Shown here in pieces: positions 24,456-34,124 of a stretch of DNA of 64,000 nt (the stretch's first letter is position 1; each line of letters starts with the position of its first letter). Below the pieces are notes generated by a model. That model ran no database searches. It had not been told where the DNA came from and saw only the letters and a program-made list of their open reading frames with translations. This DNA comes from a bacterium SCSIO 12741 (GTDB lineage Bacteria > Bacteroidota > Bacteroidia > Flavobacteriales_G > Salibacteraceae): NCBI GenBank assembly GCA_024398055.1, contig CP073749.1:4960594-5024593 (forward strand). Direction: 5' to 3'. The position numbers and the translations under genes are program-made.

Positions 24456-26144
24456 ATGAACACTAAACTAAGCTTGGCTCTTTGCATCCTATTCTGGAGC
24501 CTCGTGGGCAGTGCCCAAAACAATCCAAACTACGTAGATTTTGAAACCGGTACATACAGCGGTGGCCACACGGCTGGACCTGAAAATTCAAACATCAACA
24601 ATGCTTATTTCCACAGCGCCTACGGCGTTGAATTCTTTAATGTACTTAGCGGTACCCAATACATTCCCAAGTACGCTACAGTAGGGCCGAATGCGGCTGC
24701 TTTTAAAACATCTAATGTCAATGCAACTTACTGCTATTCGGGTTCCACTACGGATGACAACCCGTATAACTCCGCCACCAACCCCGGATGTTGGTTTATG
24801 ACGGATGACGATGGAATTGTTACCCAAAACCCAAAGCAGTTACACATTGAATATGATCAAGATTCTATTCAGTGTACTATCGCCTCAGGTTACGTATATG
24901 ACCTGGATGGGAACTCTATGGCTGAAGCCTGGCGTTTGGACATCTACTCTGTAGGCGGAGGTGGAACTCCAGACAACAGCATCTACATCATCTCCGATCA
25001 ATATGCTTCTTGTTCGGGTTGCCCGGCTCTGCCTGGACCAATGAGTGGTGCCTACAACTGGAATGGCGGATCTATTCTGGCGGGCGATGGTCGTGATACC
25101 TATTGGGAACTTCAAACCAATGGTAACCCGATTGATTACATCACTATGACCTATATCGGTCACCCAAACCGTGGCGTGGGCGTGGCTTTTGACAACTTCT
25201 ACTACTGTAGTAAGGGAGACAGCACTCCTCCACAAGGAGATCCATGCGATAGCCTTGAGGCCAAGTATACCTATGCTGTAAACGGTTGTGGAGTTCAGTT
25301 TACCGACCAATCTACTTCAGCCTCTGGTTACCCAATTATTGGATGGCATTGGGACTTTGGAGATGGAACAACTTCTAATCAGCAGAACCCATTCCACCAG
25401 TACGCTCCAAACAACACGTACACGGCTACCTTGTACGTCACCTCTTTTAATGGTGAAGAATGCTGTACCGATAGTATTAAGCAAGAGATTCGCGTAAATG
25501 AGTGCAGAGACTGTGAAGCTGAAATCGATTTTAGCTGGACCTTCAACGAGTATTGCGATCCTTGTTTAATGGACTTCTCTCCTATTATTCATTACCAAAC
25601 AACAGCGGTAATTGGATACTACTGGAACATTAATGGAACGATTTACACAACTGAAAATGTGCAGCACCTGCTTAGCGGAGGCGCTTCCGTTTGCTTAACC
25701 GTAATTTTTGAAGGTCCAAATGGTAAACCTGGAGAATGTTGTACTCGCACCATCTGTGCAGAAGTTGAATGTGGTACGGTAGGTACTGCAAGCGGTGGTG
25801 AGCCAGCTGGAATGATGCCAGATATGACCCATGACGATGAAAGCACAATGAACATCGATGGTGCAAGCGACCTGGAAGATCACCCGGAGTTTTCAGCAAA
25901 AATCTATCCTAATCCGGGGAATGCTGAAATTTCAATTGACCTGGAAATGCTAAACAGCGATGAAGTTTCTGTGGTATTGATTTCTCCCAATGGACAGCGT
26001 ATCGAATTGATGGATCAAGTGGCTTTGACTGCTGGAAGCAATCAACTAACCATCAATACCAGCGATGTGGCTGAAGGCATGTATATATTGAGAATTGACG
26101 GAAACCAAATTGCCTTTTCCGATCGTCTTCAAATTCAACACTAA
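24456..26144 (+). CDS. Large secreted PKD protein, cysteine-rich, with T9SS sorting domain
   Basis: 562 residues. Signal peptide ending VGSAQ. Residues ~20-260 form an N-terminal domain that may be a jelly-roll (FETGTYSGGHTAGPENS, VAFDNFYYC); then a PKD domain with WHWDFGDGTTSNQQNPFHQY, a second PKD-like domain with Cys pairs (ECCTDS, CRDC, CDPC, GECCTRTIC), and a T9SS type A domain (IYPNPGNAEISI ... GMYILRIDG). Exported to the cell surface or medium. The many Cys suggest disulfides. It shares its CC-rich style with the protein at 26618-29533; an intervening terminator suggests separate transcription. Confidence 0.87.
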   Translation: MNTKLSLALCILFWSLVGSAQNNPNYVDFETGTYSGGHTAGPENSNINNAYFHSAYGVEFFNVLSGTQYIPKYATVGPNAAAFKTSNVNATYCYSGSTTDDNPYNSATNPGCWFMTDDDGIVTQNPKQLHIEYDQDSIQCTIASGYVYDLDGNSMAEAWRLDIYSVGGGGTPDNSIYIISDQYASCSGCPALPGPMSGAYNWNGGSILAGDGRDTYWELQTNGNPIDYITMTYIGHPNRGVGVAFDNFYYCSKGDSTPPQGDPCDSLEAKYTYAVNGCGVQFTDQSTSASGYPIIGWHWDFGDGTTSNQQNPFHQYAPNNTYTATLYVTSFNGEECCTDSIKQEIRVNECRDCEAEIDFSWTFNEYCDPCLMDFSPIIHYQTTAVIGYYWNINGTIYTTENVQHLLSGGASVCLTVIFEGPNGKPGECCTRTICAEVECGTVGTASGGEPAGMMPDMTHDDESTMNIDGASDLEDHPEFSAKIYPNPGNAEISIDLEMLNSDEVSVVLISPNGQRIELMDQVALTAGSNQLTINTSDVAEGMYILRIDGNQIAFSDRLQIQH

Positions 26145-26182
26145 AAGGATTCTCGTCCTTTAGAATAAGGATCAGGAATAGG

Positions 26183-26216
26183 GAACCCTCGCCATTTGGT
26201 GAGGGTTCTTTTTTTT
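26183..26216 (+). terminator. Rho-independent terminator
   Basis: GAACCCTCGCC (26183-26193) pairs with GGTGAGGGTTC (26198-26208), loop ATTT, then eight T. Ends the transcript of the 562-residue secreted protein. Confidence 0.92.
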
Positions 26217-26223
26217 ATCTATT

Positions 26224-26231
26224 TACCTTTG
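26224..26231 (+). promoter_or_regulatory. -7 box, possible distal promoter of the 971-residue secreted protein
   Basis: TACCTTTG matches TAnnTTTG and lies just after the terminator, 386 bases before the next ATG. If used, the mRNA would have a long leader. The rest of 26232-26617 shows no gene or strong repeat. Confidence 0.3.
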
Positions 26232-26617
26232 TCCGGCCATAAGGCGTGCTGTTACTCCAAAGCAGACGGAACCAACCAAAATCCTACCCAAGTACCAAAA
26301 AGCCTTTTTCTGCTCTACGGAAAATAACCCAAAGAAAACAACCTACTACAAATCAACACCTTACCACAATAAAAACGATCCATTCGTTCGATTTAGCGCG
26401 GTGATTCCGCAGGCAACAACGAGCCTAACCATACTTCGCGATAGACACAGTTCACACTCATTAAAAACGTATTAACTCGCTCTAAGTAAGCCTTTTGAGT
26501 CACAAGGAAAGTTCTAAACCTTTCCTCGAATCAGCAATGATCCATCCCGATAAATTTAACCCATCAATTTATGGACTCTCCCCGAGTCTTTCGTACAAAC
26601 TTTCTTAACTGAACAAC

Positions 26618-29533
26618 ATGAAAACACCCAAAATTATCCTCTGCTGCCTGCTCATAGGGCTGGTATGGGGAAGCGCTTTTGCTCAACAATCTACTGACGA
26701 AAAGCGGGAAAACCTCATCCAAAAGGAGGAGGTTAAAATTGAGCGATTCATCCAGAAACACCTGGATGACCCTTTTCCAAAATCGGAATGGGAAAACCTC
26801 GAGGATCATGACCACGATGGTCACAACGCGGTAAAGCCATCTCCCGAATCGATGGAAGAAATTAAAAGGCTGTACTGGCGTCAACAGTACTTTGTAAAGA
26901 ATCCTGGCTCAGCGGCTCTTTATACCTCTCCGGGAGGAGCGCCTGCCCTATCTTGTCAGAATGGAGATTTTGAAATGGGCAATTTCTCCTTTTATACGGG
27001 AGCTCGAAGTCGATCTACGGCGTGTGATTCAACCCAAAACATCTTGGGGCTAAACTGGACTCCGATTAATATGACTGCTCCTCCAGTCAATGACTTCTTG
27101 ATCACCAACAACGTGGCTGACCCGGTTATTCCACAACTTCGGCAAACCCACAACAATAGCTCTCATGCGGCACGAATCAACTGGATCAATCCCTGTAGAC
27201 CAAATGCCATGATTAACCGTCTCACCAAAGAAGTGGTACTCACAAGTTCATTCCAAAATGTGGGATTCTATTACGCCATGGTACAGCAAGACCCAAGTCA
27301 TATTCAACAAAACTGCAACCAGAACCCCTACTTCATCGCACGGGCTCTTGATGCTGCAGGAAATGTGTTGGATCAGTATGAACGTATTGCCCGGACAACA
27401 GACCCGTTTTTTACAACAGTCACCGGCCTAAACCCCAATAACTGCTGGGCTGACGATATCGTATGGTCCGACTGGACCTGTAATTTCCTCAATGTATCCG
27501 GGCGGGTTGGAGATACCATAACGGTAGAATTTTATGCTTCTGATTGTGCTGCTACAGCCCACTTCGGTTATGCTTACGTTGACGATATCTGTGAAGAATG
27601 TTTACCCGACTCGTGTGATTACCAAGGCCATATTTTATTTGACCAAACGGATACTTGCCTAAGCCTTCCTGGTCAGATTTGCGGAAGTTACCACCTGGCT
27701 TTTCAAAACTGTAGTACTTCTAGTGTACATTCCATTCAACTAACCATTCTTCAAAACGGTGTAGATGTTACCGTGGGTACCGTGCCAGTGACCATTGATG
27801 CCGTAAACAGTACTTTTTGTTTCGATTTGGATTCCAGTCATTTTCCGAATGGGGCCAGCGGTGGATTCGATTTCCGGGCCGATATCGTGTTTAATCTCAA
27901 CGGGGCTTTTCATACTGAAACGAATGTTCATTCCAATCCCGGGCAAAACAACGACCTCATTTGGGGTGTAAATTGCTGCCCTGATTTCTATGTGGTGGAT
28001 TGCTGTACTTACTGGTATGGTGATGACCAAGATGCTCTTGCATCCTCTGCCGTTTCCTCTTCTGACTCCTTGATTCAGGCATTGGTACTGGAATACAAAA
28101 ACCGAATTAATTCGAAGCGTGAGAACAGGGCCTTTGGTGTTGAAGAATCACCGGATTGCGATCCTTGTGAATTTAAAAACGACACCTTCCCAATTTTTAT
28201 CCTGGATGAAAATGGTGTGTTAATCGACGATAGTAAATACACCATTAGCTGGAGCCATCGTCCGGGCTGGAGTGCTGCCTACTCCTGGATTCTTCCCAAT
28301 GACTCCACTACCGTTATTCTAAGTGACTCTGCTGGCAATTGTGTGGACACCCTCCACTTTGCGTTTTTATGCTGCCCTCCAATCAAGATCGATATGTTTT
28401 GCGGTGGCTGTGATCCTTGTGCCGATCCGGAAAAGGCATTTTTCTTAAATGTTCTGGACTCCAACAACAATCCAATTTCTCCGACACACCACTCCTTTAA
28501 ATGGAGCACCGGATCAACCGGATCGTCTATTAATGGCTATGTAAACAATACGTACTGGGTAGAAGTCACCGATTCGAACGGCTGTACCCAAACCGACACC
28601 TTCCGACTGGAATGTTGCATTCCGGATATACCAGTCAACCTAAGGTGTTCTCATGCCGCTGGTGGAGGTACTTTGCTTACCTGGGATCCCGTAAATGGAG
28701 CTGATTATTACATTATCGAGGTGATTATTGGCGATCCGGCTTGTTGCTTCTGGCCTATGGTGGGATATGGTACCATGTACATCTCCGATACCAATCAGCT
28801 GTTGCTTTCAGGTTATCCTTGTGGATCGTTTAGAGTGTATGCCGTATGTGAAGATGGTCGAACTTCCCCTTACTCGGTTAGACATTGCCTCTGCCCGTTG
28901 TTTATTGTCTACCCTTGTGATCCGGTAGGCCCGATCAATTTGTACAGTCAATTGTACCTTACCCATGTTCAACTGAATTGGGATCCTATTCCAGGTGCCA
29001 TCGATTACGAAGTAGTTATCTACGACGACCAGGTTTGCTGTGGATTTGGTACGGGTAGTCCTACATCGTATATCGTGAATGCCAATCACCTGGCACTTCC
29101 GTTGGGAACCTGTGGATCCTGGGAAGTTCGAAGCAGATGTCCGGATAGTGTTTATTCAGCCTACTCCAGTTTGCAGTGCATTATTTCAAGCGGTGGTGGC
29201 GGAGGCCAAGGGATGGCTCCGGAACCTAAAGTGGACAACAAACAAGAGATAGATCCGAATCCAATTTCTTTCCGAATAGAAAATGTTAAGGTGCACGCCC
29301 GTCCAAACCCAAGCGATGGCTGGGTGGAGTTCCAGATCCACTCTACGGAAGATGAAATCAGAGGTACCATCATGATTCTGAATTTGGACGGTCAAATCAT
29401 GCAAACTCTTGATGCAACGAGCAACATTCCGGTTCGAGCAGATTTAAGCGAATTGCCTCAAGGCACCTACCTCTATCTGTTTGAAACAAACGGAACCAAA
29501 ACTTCCAGTAAAAAGCTGATTTTGAAACCTTAA
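26618..29533 (+). CDS. Large multidomain secreted cysteine-rich protein with T9SS sorting domain
   Basis: 971 residues. Signal peptide ending SAFAQQ; a charged propeptide-like helix (residues ~25-95); an N-terminal domain starting CQNGDFEMGNFSFYTG, typical of surface adhesins or gliding-related cargo; several Ig/PKD-like modules with repeated CC motifs (NCCPDF, DCCTYW, LCCPP, ECCIP); and two FN3-like repeats (TWDPVNGADYYIIEV ... ACCF and NWDPIPGAIDYEVVI ... VCCG). A glycine linker (SGGGGGQG) precedes the T9SS type A domain (ARPNPSDGWVEF ... GTYLYLFE). Probable surface adhesin or matrix protein; no catalytic motif seen. Confidence 0.85.
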   Translation: MKTPKIILCCLLIGLVWGSAFAQQSTDEKRENLIQKEEVKIERFIQKHLDDPFPKSEWENLEDHDHDGHNAVKPSPESMEEIKRLYWRQQYFVKNPGSAALYTSPGGAPALSCQNGDFEMGNFSFYTGARSRSTACDSTQNILGLNWTPINMTAPPVNDFLITNNVADPVIPQLRQTHNNSSHAARINWINPCRPNAMINRLTKEVVLTSSFQNVGFYYAMVQQDPSHIQQNCNQNPYFIARALDAAGNVLDQYERIARTTDPFFTTVTGLNPNNCWADDIVWSDWTCNFLNVSGRVGDTITVEFYASDCAATAHFGYAYVDDICEECLPDSCDYQGHILFDQTDTCLSLPGQICGSYHLAFQNCSTSSVHSIQLTILQNGVDVTVGTVPVTIDAVNSTFCFDLDSSHFPNGASGGFDFRADIVFNLNGAFHTETNVHSNPGQNNDLIWGVNCCPDFYVVDCCTYWYGDDQDALASSAVSSSDSLIQALVLEYKNRINSKRENRAFGVEESPDCDPCEFKNDTFPIFILDENGVLIDDSKYTISWSHRPGWSAAYSWILPNDSTTVILSDSAGNCVDTLHFAFLCCPPIKIDMFCGGCDPCADPEKAFFLNVLDSNNNPISPTHHSFKWSTGSTGSSINGYVNNTYWVEVTDSNGCTQTDTFRLECCIPDIPVNLRCSHAAGGGTLLTWDPVNGADYYIIEVIIGDPACCFWPMVGYGTMYISDTNQLLLSGYPCGSFRVYAVCEDGRTSPYSVRHCLCPLFIVYPCDPVGPINLYSQLYLTHVQLNWDPIPGAIDYEVVIYDDQVCCGFGTGSPTSYIVNANHLALPLGTCGSWEVRSRCPDSVYSAYSSLQCIISSGGGGGQGMAPEPKVDNKQEIDPNPISFRIENVKVHARPNPSDGWVEFQIHSTEDEIRGTIMILNLDGQIMQTLDATSNIPVRADLSELPQGTYLYLFETNGTKTSSKKLILKP

Positions 29534-29555
29534 AAATTTCAGCCTCTTAAACTTG

Positions 29556-29592
29556 AAACCACCTCCTCCAATTTGGGGCGAGGTGGTTTTTT
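29556..29592 (+). terminator. Terminator between convergent genes
   Basis: AAACCACCTC (29556-29565) pairs with GAGGTGGTTT (29580-29589), with further pairing CTCC/GGGG inside, then a T run. Confidence 0.88.
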
Positions 29593-29604
29593 ATGCCTTA
29601 AATT

Positions 29605-30528
29605 TTAGGGATGACTGACCAAGGGAAGTGATTCATCCTTGCTCCACTCTATCCACGAACCATCGTAGTTGCGAACATTTTCATAACCCAATATCTGGGT
29701 CAAAACAAACAAGGTATGACTGGATCGCACGCCGGAATGGCAATAGACCAACACCTCCTCTTCAGGATTAACCTGATGAGATTGAAACAAAGCACGCAAA
29801 GAATCGGCGGTTTTAAAGGTATAATCCGGACTCAAACTTTCAGTGTAGTTGATCAGGATGGCACCTGGAATGTGTCCGGCACGATAAGCTCCTTTCTTTT
29901 GCCGCTCGCCGGTGTATTCATCATCATTCCTTGCATCAACCAAAAGCAAAGTTGAATCCGATAAGCGATCTATCAACTCCTCTTTGTAAACGGACCATTG
30001 ATCGCTTTTGGGTCGCTCAAATACATAGTGTGTCGGATCACGGTGATCGCAATTTTCGGTACACACCTGGTTTCCGGCAGATTTCCAGGATTGAATACCA
30101 CCATTGAGCAAAACCATTTGTTGGTGCCCCTGTCCTAGCATTATCCACCAAAACCGAGCTGCTTCTACTTGTCCCCGGGCATCGTAGATAATCAACCTAT
30201 CCGTTGGCTTTACCCCTTTTTGGCTGAGCAAGGCTTGTAATTGTTCTCGATCGGCTTGAGCCCCAGCATAGTCCATTTCAGCGTTCTCCAGATCCTTCCG
30301 AGTTAGATGGATCGCGCCAGGGATATGTCCCGTCATGTAACGATCGGTTAACCGAATGTCAACAAATACCACGTCCGGTTGATCCATCCAATAGCCCAGG
30401 TCGGAAACTTCCATCAGGTTATTTTCCGGCCAATTCAAGGGAGCTACCTCCACCTCTTCTTTGGGTGTAGAACAAGATACGAGTAGGCCCAGAAGGCTAG
30501 CCCAGGCTATTAATCGAGGGTATACCAT
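29605..30528 (-). CDS. Two-domain rhodanese sulfurtransferase lipoprotein
   Basis: 307 residues. Lipobox LLVSC near residue 19 places it in the envelope. Two rhodanese domains: the first has DARG at the active-site loop (Cys replaced by Asp, inactive as usual in SseA-like enzymes); the second has the catalytic CHSGVRSS. Family enzymes transfer sulfane sulfur from thiosulfate or 3-mercaptopyruvate. It overlaps the cytochrome gene by 19 bases and is last in the sulfite-dehydrogenase operon, so it probably handles thiosulfate or persulfide in the same pathway. Confidence 0.88.
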   Translation of the reverse strand: MVYPRLIAWASLLGLLVSCSTPKEEVEVAPLNWPENNLMEVSDLGYWMDQPDVVFVDIRLTDRYMTGHIPGAIHLTRKDLENAEMDYAGAQADREQLQALLSQKGVKPTDRLIIYDARGQVEAARFWWIMLGQGHQQMVLLNGGIQSWKSAGNQVCTENCDHRDPTHYVFERPKSDQWSVYKEELIDRLSDSTLLLVDARNDDEYTGERQKKGAYRAGHIPGAILINYTESLSPDYTFKTADSLRALFQSHQVNPEEEVLVYCHSGVRSSHTLFVLTQILGYENVRNYDGSWIEWSKDESLPLVSHP

Positions 30529-31007
30529 TCTTCTACTTTAAGGGGTTTTCGCCTACCGGTTTCTTCGGGAGCATAGTACGTGGATAAATAGGCCACAATT
30601 AAAGCTTCGTTTTCGCCAAGGTCCCAAAGATTTTGGGTTTCCTGCATCCAATGTATGGTAGAGGTCCAGGCTTCTGCTGTCATGCGATTTTGGGTAACCA
30701 GTTTGGCGCTGTGGCAAGGCGTGCAATGCTGAGCAACAAGCAGGTAATCTCCTTCCGCCACCAAACCCGTGGGCAAATGGATTCCTTCTTTAACCTCAGG
30801 TTCAGATTCAGTCACCTGCTGGGGCGATGGATCGGTTGTTTGTCCTATCTCGGCGATCCAGCGATTGAGTTTACCCAAAGAGGGATCAAAGATGGCTGCA
30901 TAAAACAAGAAGCCCAACACCAAAGCTGCGATGCTGATGAAGCGACGCAAATTCCGGGTTAGTTTTCTCAACCCTTCTACTTGATTTTCATCCAAGGGCT
31001 GCTTCAT
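30510..31007 (-). CDS. Membrane-anchored mono-heme c-type cytochrome
   Basis: 165 residues from the ATG at 31007, which forms an ATGA overlap with the stop of the upstream gene. One TM helix at about residues 22-40 anchors a periplasmic domain; the heme c site is CTPCH at 95-99. The C-terminal helix (ENEALIVAYLSTYY) is typical of small class I cytochromes. By position it is the electron acceptor of the sulfite dehydrogenase, comparable to SorB; this is inference from context. Confidence 0.82.
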   Translation of the reverse strand: MKQPLDENQVEGLRKLTRNLRRFISIAALVLGFLFYAAIFDPSLGKLNRWIAEIGQTTDPSPQQVTESEPEVKEGIHLPTGLVAEGDYLLVAQHCTPCHSAKLVTQNRMTAEAWTSTIHWMQETQNLWDLGENEALIVAYLSTYYAPEETGRRKPLKVEEWYTLD

Positions 31008-32251
31008 TGCACTTTTAGGGCTATCCGATGACAAGCATTGTTTAAATATCCTTTGGGGTTCCACCCTGGCACCACCATGGGTTGAGACTTTCCTTCGCTA
31101 TCGGTAGCACGAGCCCAAACTTCGTAATAACCTTTGTCTGGAAATTTTAGCGCGCAGCTCCATTGTTGCCAAGCCAATCGATTGGCCGGAGGTTTTAAAT
31201 CAGCGGTTTTCCAAGTCGTTCCAAAATCGATGGAAACTTCCATGCTCTTTACCTCCAAATCACCGGCCCAAGCTTGACCTCTCACGGTTACTTCATGACT
31301 TTTGGTCAACACTCCTCCCGATTTTGGATAAGTAATCAAAGACTTAACTGGCATGGATTCGATAATGCACATATCTTCATCCTTCACCTCTTGCCCGGGA
31401 GCCACAGATTCGCAAGGAATACGGTAGGATTTACCTCCCATCTTGGGTCCATCGTGAATCTTATTGCGAATCACAATACGATTGAGCCATTTTCCAGAAG
31501 TAGACGCCGGCCATCCTCCAAACATCAGTCGCAAGGGATAACCATTCATCAAGGGCAAGTCTTCATCGTTGATGGCCCATGCGATTAGAGATTCCTCCTC
31601 CATCGCCTTACTTATGGGAACCCCTCGGGAAATGACCACCTTATCTGGATCACCACTCAAGTGGGTGTCTGCTCCATAGTAGCCGAGATACACCGCATCT
31701 GGTTTTAAGCCAACATCTTCCAATACATCTTTTAGTCGTACACCGGTCCATTTGGGGCAGCCCACCGCTCCGGTGGTCCATTGATTTCCTTTGGCCGGAG
31801 GATTGAACTCAGAACGGCCATTTCCTCCGCACTCCAGCGTTAATTGGTAGCTGTATGTTTTGAAACGTGCTTTGAGGTCAGCCAGAGTATAGGTTTTCTT
31901 TTGTGTGGCAGACTCCCCTTCTATGGTCAGTGTCCACTCATCAGGATTTACTTCTACAGGAGGAAGTCCATTGTTTCGAACAAACAAACGGTCGGTTGGA
32001 GTGATTGGATCATCCAGCAACCAAGGCGGGGTTTCCGCATTTACGGGTCGTGTATTCAGAATGGTTAAATCCTGGTGTTTTCCATCAATCACAAAGGGCT
32101 CTTCACCCTCTGGCCAGGGAATAGGAATCAATCCTTTAGGAAAGGATGCTCCAAATACAAATGAGGGTAACAACAGGGAGCCTACACCAACGGTTGCCCC
32201 CTTTTTTAGGAACTCCCGCCGCCCCGGCAATTCCTTCTTTTTATTCTTCAA
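31004..32251 (-). CDS. Periplasmic molybdopterin sulfite dehydrogenase (SorA/SoxC-type)
   Basis: 415 residues. Twin-arginine signal GRREFLKKG followed by a hydrophobic stretch. The sulfite-oxidase fold domain has LTLECGGNGRSEF, with Cys141 as the expected Mo ligand, plus YYGADTHLSGDPDKVV and GYPLRLMFGGWPAS; the C-terminal Mo-co dimerisation domain begins about residue 290 (SLITYPKSGGVL) and ends NACHRIAL. Oxidises sulfite (SorA) or a related sulfane-sulfur substrate (SoxC); the choice cannot be made by eye. First gene of a three-gene operon with a cytochrome c and a rhodanese. Confidence 0.88.
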   Translation of the reverse strand: MKNKKKELPGRREFLKKGATVGVGSLLLPSFVFGASFPKGLIPIPWPEGEEPFVIDGKHQDLTILNTRPVNAETPPWLLDDPITPTDRLFVRNNGLPPVEVNPDEWTLTIEGESATQKKTYTLADLKARFKTYSYQLTLECGGNGRSEFNPPAKGNQWTTGAVGCPKWTGVRLKDVLEDVGLKPDAVYLGYYGADTHLSGDPDKVVISRGVPISKAMEEESLIAWAINDEDLPLMNGYPLRLMFGGWPASTSGKWLNRIVIRNKIHDGPKMGGKSYRIPCESVAPGQEVKDEDMCIIESMPVKSLITYPKSGGVLTKSHEVTVRGQAWAGDLEVKSMEVSIDFGTTWKTADLKPPANRLAWQQWSCALKFPDKGYYEVWARATDSEGKSQPMVVPGWNPKGYLNNACHRIALKVQ

Positions 32252-32305
32252 TGCAGCGTTTCTTTATCCGATTAGCGCATCCAAGATAAACTTTTGAAGG
32301 AAATG

Positions 32306-34084
32306 TCAAGGAGATGAAATCAGCTGAATGGGAATCACTTCCCGTCCTTCGGGAGTAATCCAATGTACAAACCAGGTGCCCTGGGTCAGGGATTCCAAAT
32401 GGAGCACGTAAGTACCGTTGTACTTGTCAAGCTGTTCAGAAAACACCCGATTCCCAGTAACCCCATACACTTCCACCTGGACCTCTTCAGAATGAGTCAA
32501 ACTTCTCAAAAAGATTTCTCCGGTGGATGGATTGGGATAGACAACTACTCGCCGATTGACCTGCTCTTCAGCGATTCCATCAGGTTCCTGAATAACCGTG
32601 TCGCAATCCATCAGGGCAATTCGAATGGAATCTGCACCACTACAACCATCGGCATTGGTTACTTCTACAAAATAGAACCCAGCTGTATCGACTAACCAGG
32701 AAGATCCTGTTGAACTATCCTGCCAGACATAAGTGGAATTGGTTTGCGTAACATCCAACAACAAACTATCTCCCATACAAAGAGTCGTATCACTTCCCAG
32801 GTGAACAGTGGGTACAAAATAATGGCCTATGTTGGCCGTATCGGTTCGGACACAACCATCTGCATTGGTTGCCGTGACTATGAGTCTCCCCATGGCCGGT
32901 GCAGCAACTCTACGCGTATTGGATCCATCAGACCAGCTAAATTGAGTCCATTCTGTTCCTTGTACTTCTACCCAAACCGTATCGCCTTCGCAAACCGTAT
33001 CAGAACCTGTAACTTCAATATTTGCCCCTGACTCAGTGACTTTGATCGCATCCAAAAACCGGCATCCCAGGGAGTTGGTAACTTCGGCCACGTATACTCC
33101 AGCAGAATCTACAGTTAGGTATCGATTTGTAGGTCTCTGAAACCAGGAAACCGTGTCCCAAATGGCTCCAGCATCCAAAATCAAGCTATCCTGGTAGCAA
33201 AAAGAGGTATCGGGTCCAAGGCTGAAAGCGGGCCCCACCACATTCACTTTTACCGAATCAATTTGTTTACATCCATTGTCTGCAGTTACGGTTATGCCAT
33301 AAGTTCCGGATTGGGTCACCGTTAATGATTGCTTGCGGCTTCGATCCGACCAGGAATAAGAATCCCATCCAGGTGGAGCGTTTAAAACCAGATTATCATT
33401 CAAACAAATGTCTGTATCGTTATGCATTTTTAGGTTGTCAAGAACGAGTACATTTTTTTCGATCGAATCACTTCCACAAGGACTATTGGCTTTCAGCTTA
33501 TAGGTATAAACCCCTGGAACGGTTGCAATTTTATTTAAATGAAAGTTGGTATCCACAGCCAAATTATTAGCATACCAAACTTGGCTGGAAGAGGATGAAC
33601 TTATGTTGGTATGCGAGATGGTATCTCCCAAACAATAAGAAGAAGCCCCAGCGATAAAATTAGCCTTGACAGCACAACATTTGGCCACAGTTAAATTCGG
33701 TGCCCCGTTAAATACGCTGCTCTGCGATCCGCTCAGCATTCCTCTTACTACTACCGTATAAGTTCCTGATGGAATTCCTGTTAAGTCCACAAAATGGGTA
33801 AACTGGACGATTACCGGCAAAATGATAAGACCAGATGTATAATTCACATCGATGGTGAGTGTAGACCCTGACACGGACCAGGTCGTACCCGTATAGGTAT
33901 AGTTACTCGCTCCAAGTGAGCCACCAATGGTATAGGAAATTGTATCACAATCTGTGGGTGTGGTGGTGGTCATTTGAGCAGAACTAACCTGAACGAAGGC
34001 CCGAGAGGTCAAAGCAGATAGGCTCAGCAGCAAACACAAGGTCAACACCTTTACGAAAAAAGCAGGCAACATCTTCATAATCAA
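32306..34084 (-). CDS. Secreted protein with four Ig-like repeats and T9SS sorting domain
   Basis: 592 residues. Signal peptide ending SRAF. After an N-terminal Ig-like part and a Cys-containing domain there are four ~80-residue repeats, each starting with Cys and Asp/Leu-rich strand and closing with a NADGC/NGC-type turn (CLNDNLVLNAPPGW ... DNGC; CYQDSLILDAG ... SLGC; CEGDTVWVEVQG ... ADGC; CMGDSLLLDVTQ ... ADGC). A T9SS type A domain ends it (VYPNPSTGEIFL ... GTWFVHWI). Such repeats are typical of large Bacteroidota surface proteins. Convergent to nothing on the other strand; stands alone 54 bases before the sulfite operon. Confidence 0.85.
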   Translation of the reverse strand: MIMKMLPAFFVKVLTLCLLLSLSALTSRAFVQVSSAQMTTTTPTDCDTISYTIGGSLGASNYTYTGTTWSVSGSTLTIDVNYTSGLIILPVIVQFTHFVDLTGIPSGTYTVVVRGMLSGSQSSVFNGAPNLTVAKCCAVKANFIAGASSYCLGDTISHTNISSSSSSQVWYANNLAVDTNFHLNKIATVPGVYTYKLKANSPCGSDSIEKNVLVLDNLKMHNDTDICLNDNLVLNAPPGWDSYSWSDRSRKQSLTVTQSGTYGITVTADNGCKQIDSVKVNVVGPAFSLGPDTSFCYQDSLILDAGAIWDTVSWFQRPTNRYLTVDSAGVYVAEVTNSLGCRFLDAIKVTESGANIEVTGSDTVCEGDTVWVEVQGTEWTQFSWSDGSNTRRVAAPAMGRLIVTATNADGCVRTDTANIGHYFVPTVHLGSDTTLCMGDSLLLDVTQTNSTYVWQDSSTGSSWLVDTAGFYFVEVTNADGCSGADSIRIALMDCDTVIQEPDGIAEEQVNRRVVVYPNPSTGEIFLRSLTHSEEVQVEVYGVTGNRVFSEQLDKYNGTYVLHLESLTQGTWFVHWITPEGREVIPIQLISSP

Positions 34085-34124
34085 TTCCTATTGGTTAAAT
34101 CATGAAGGTAAGGATTTTCCGAAA

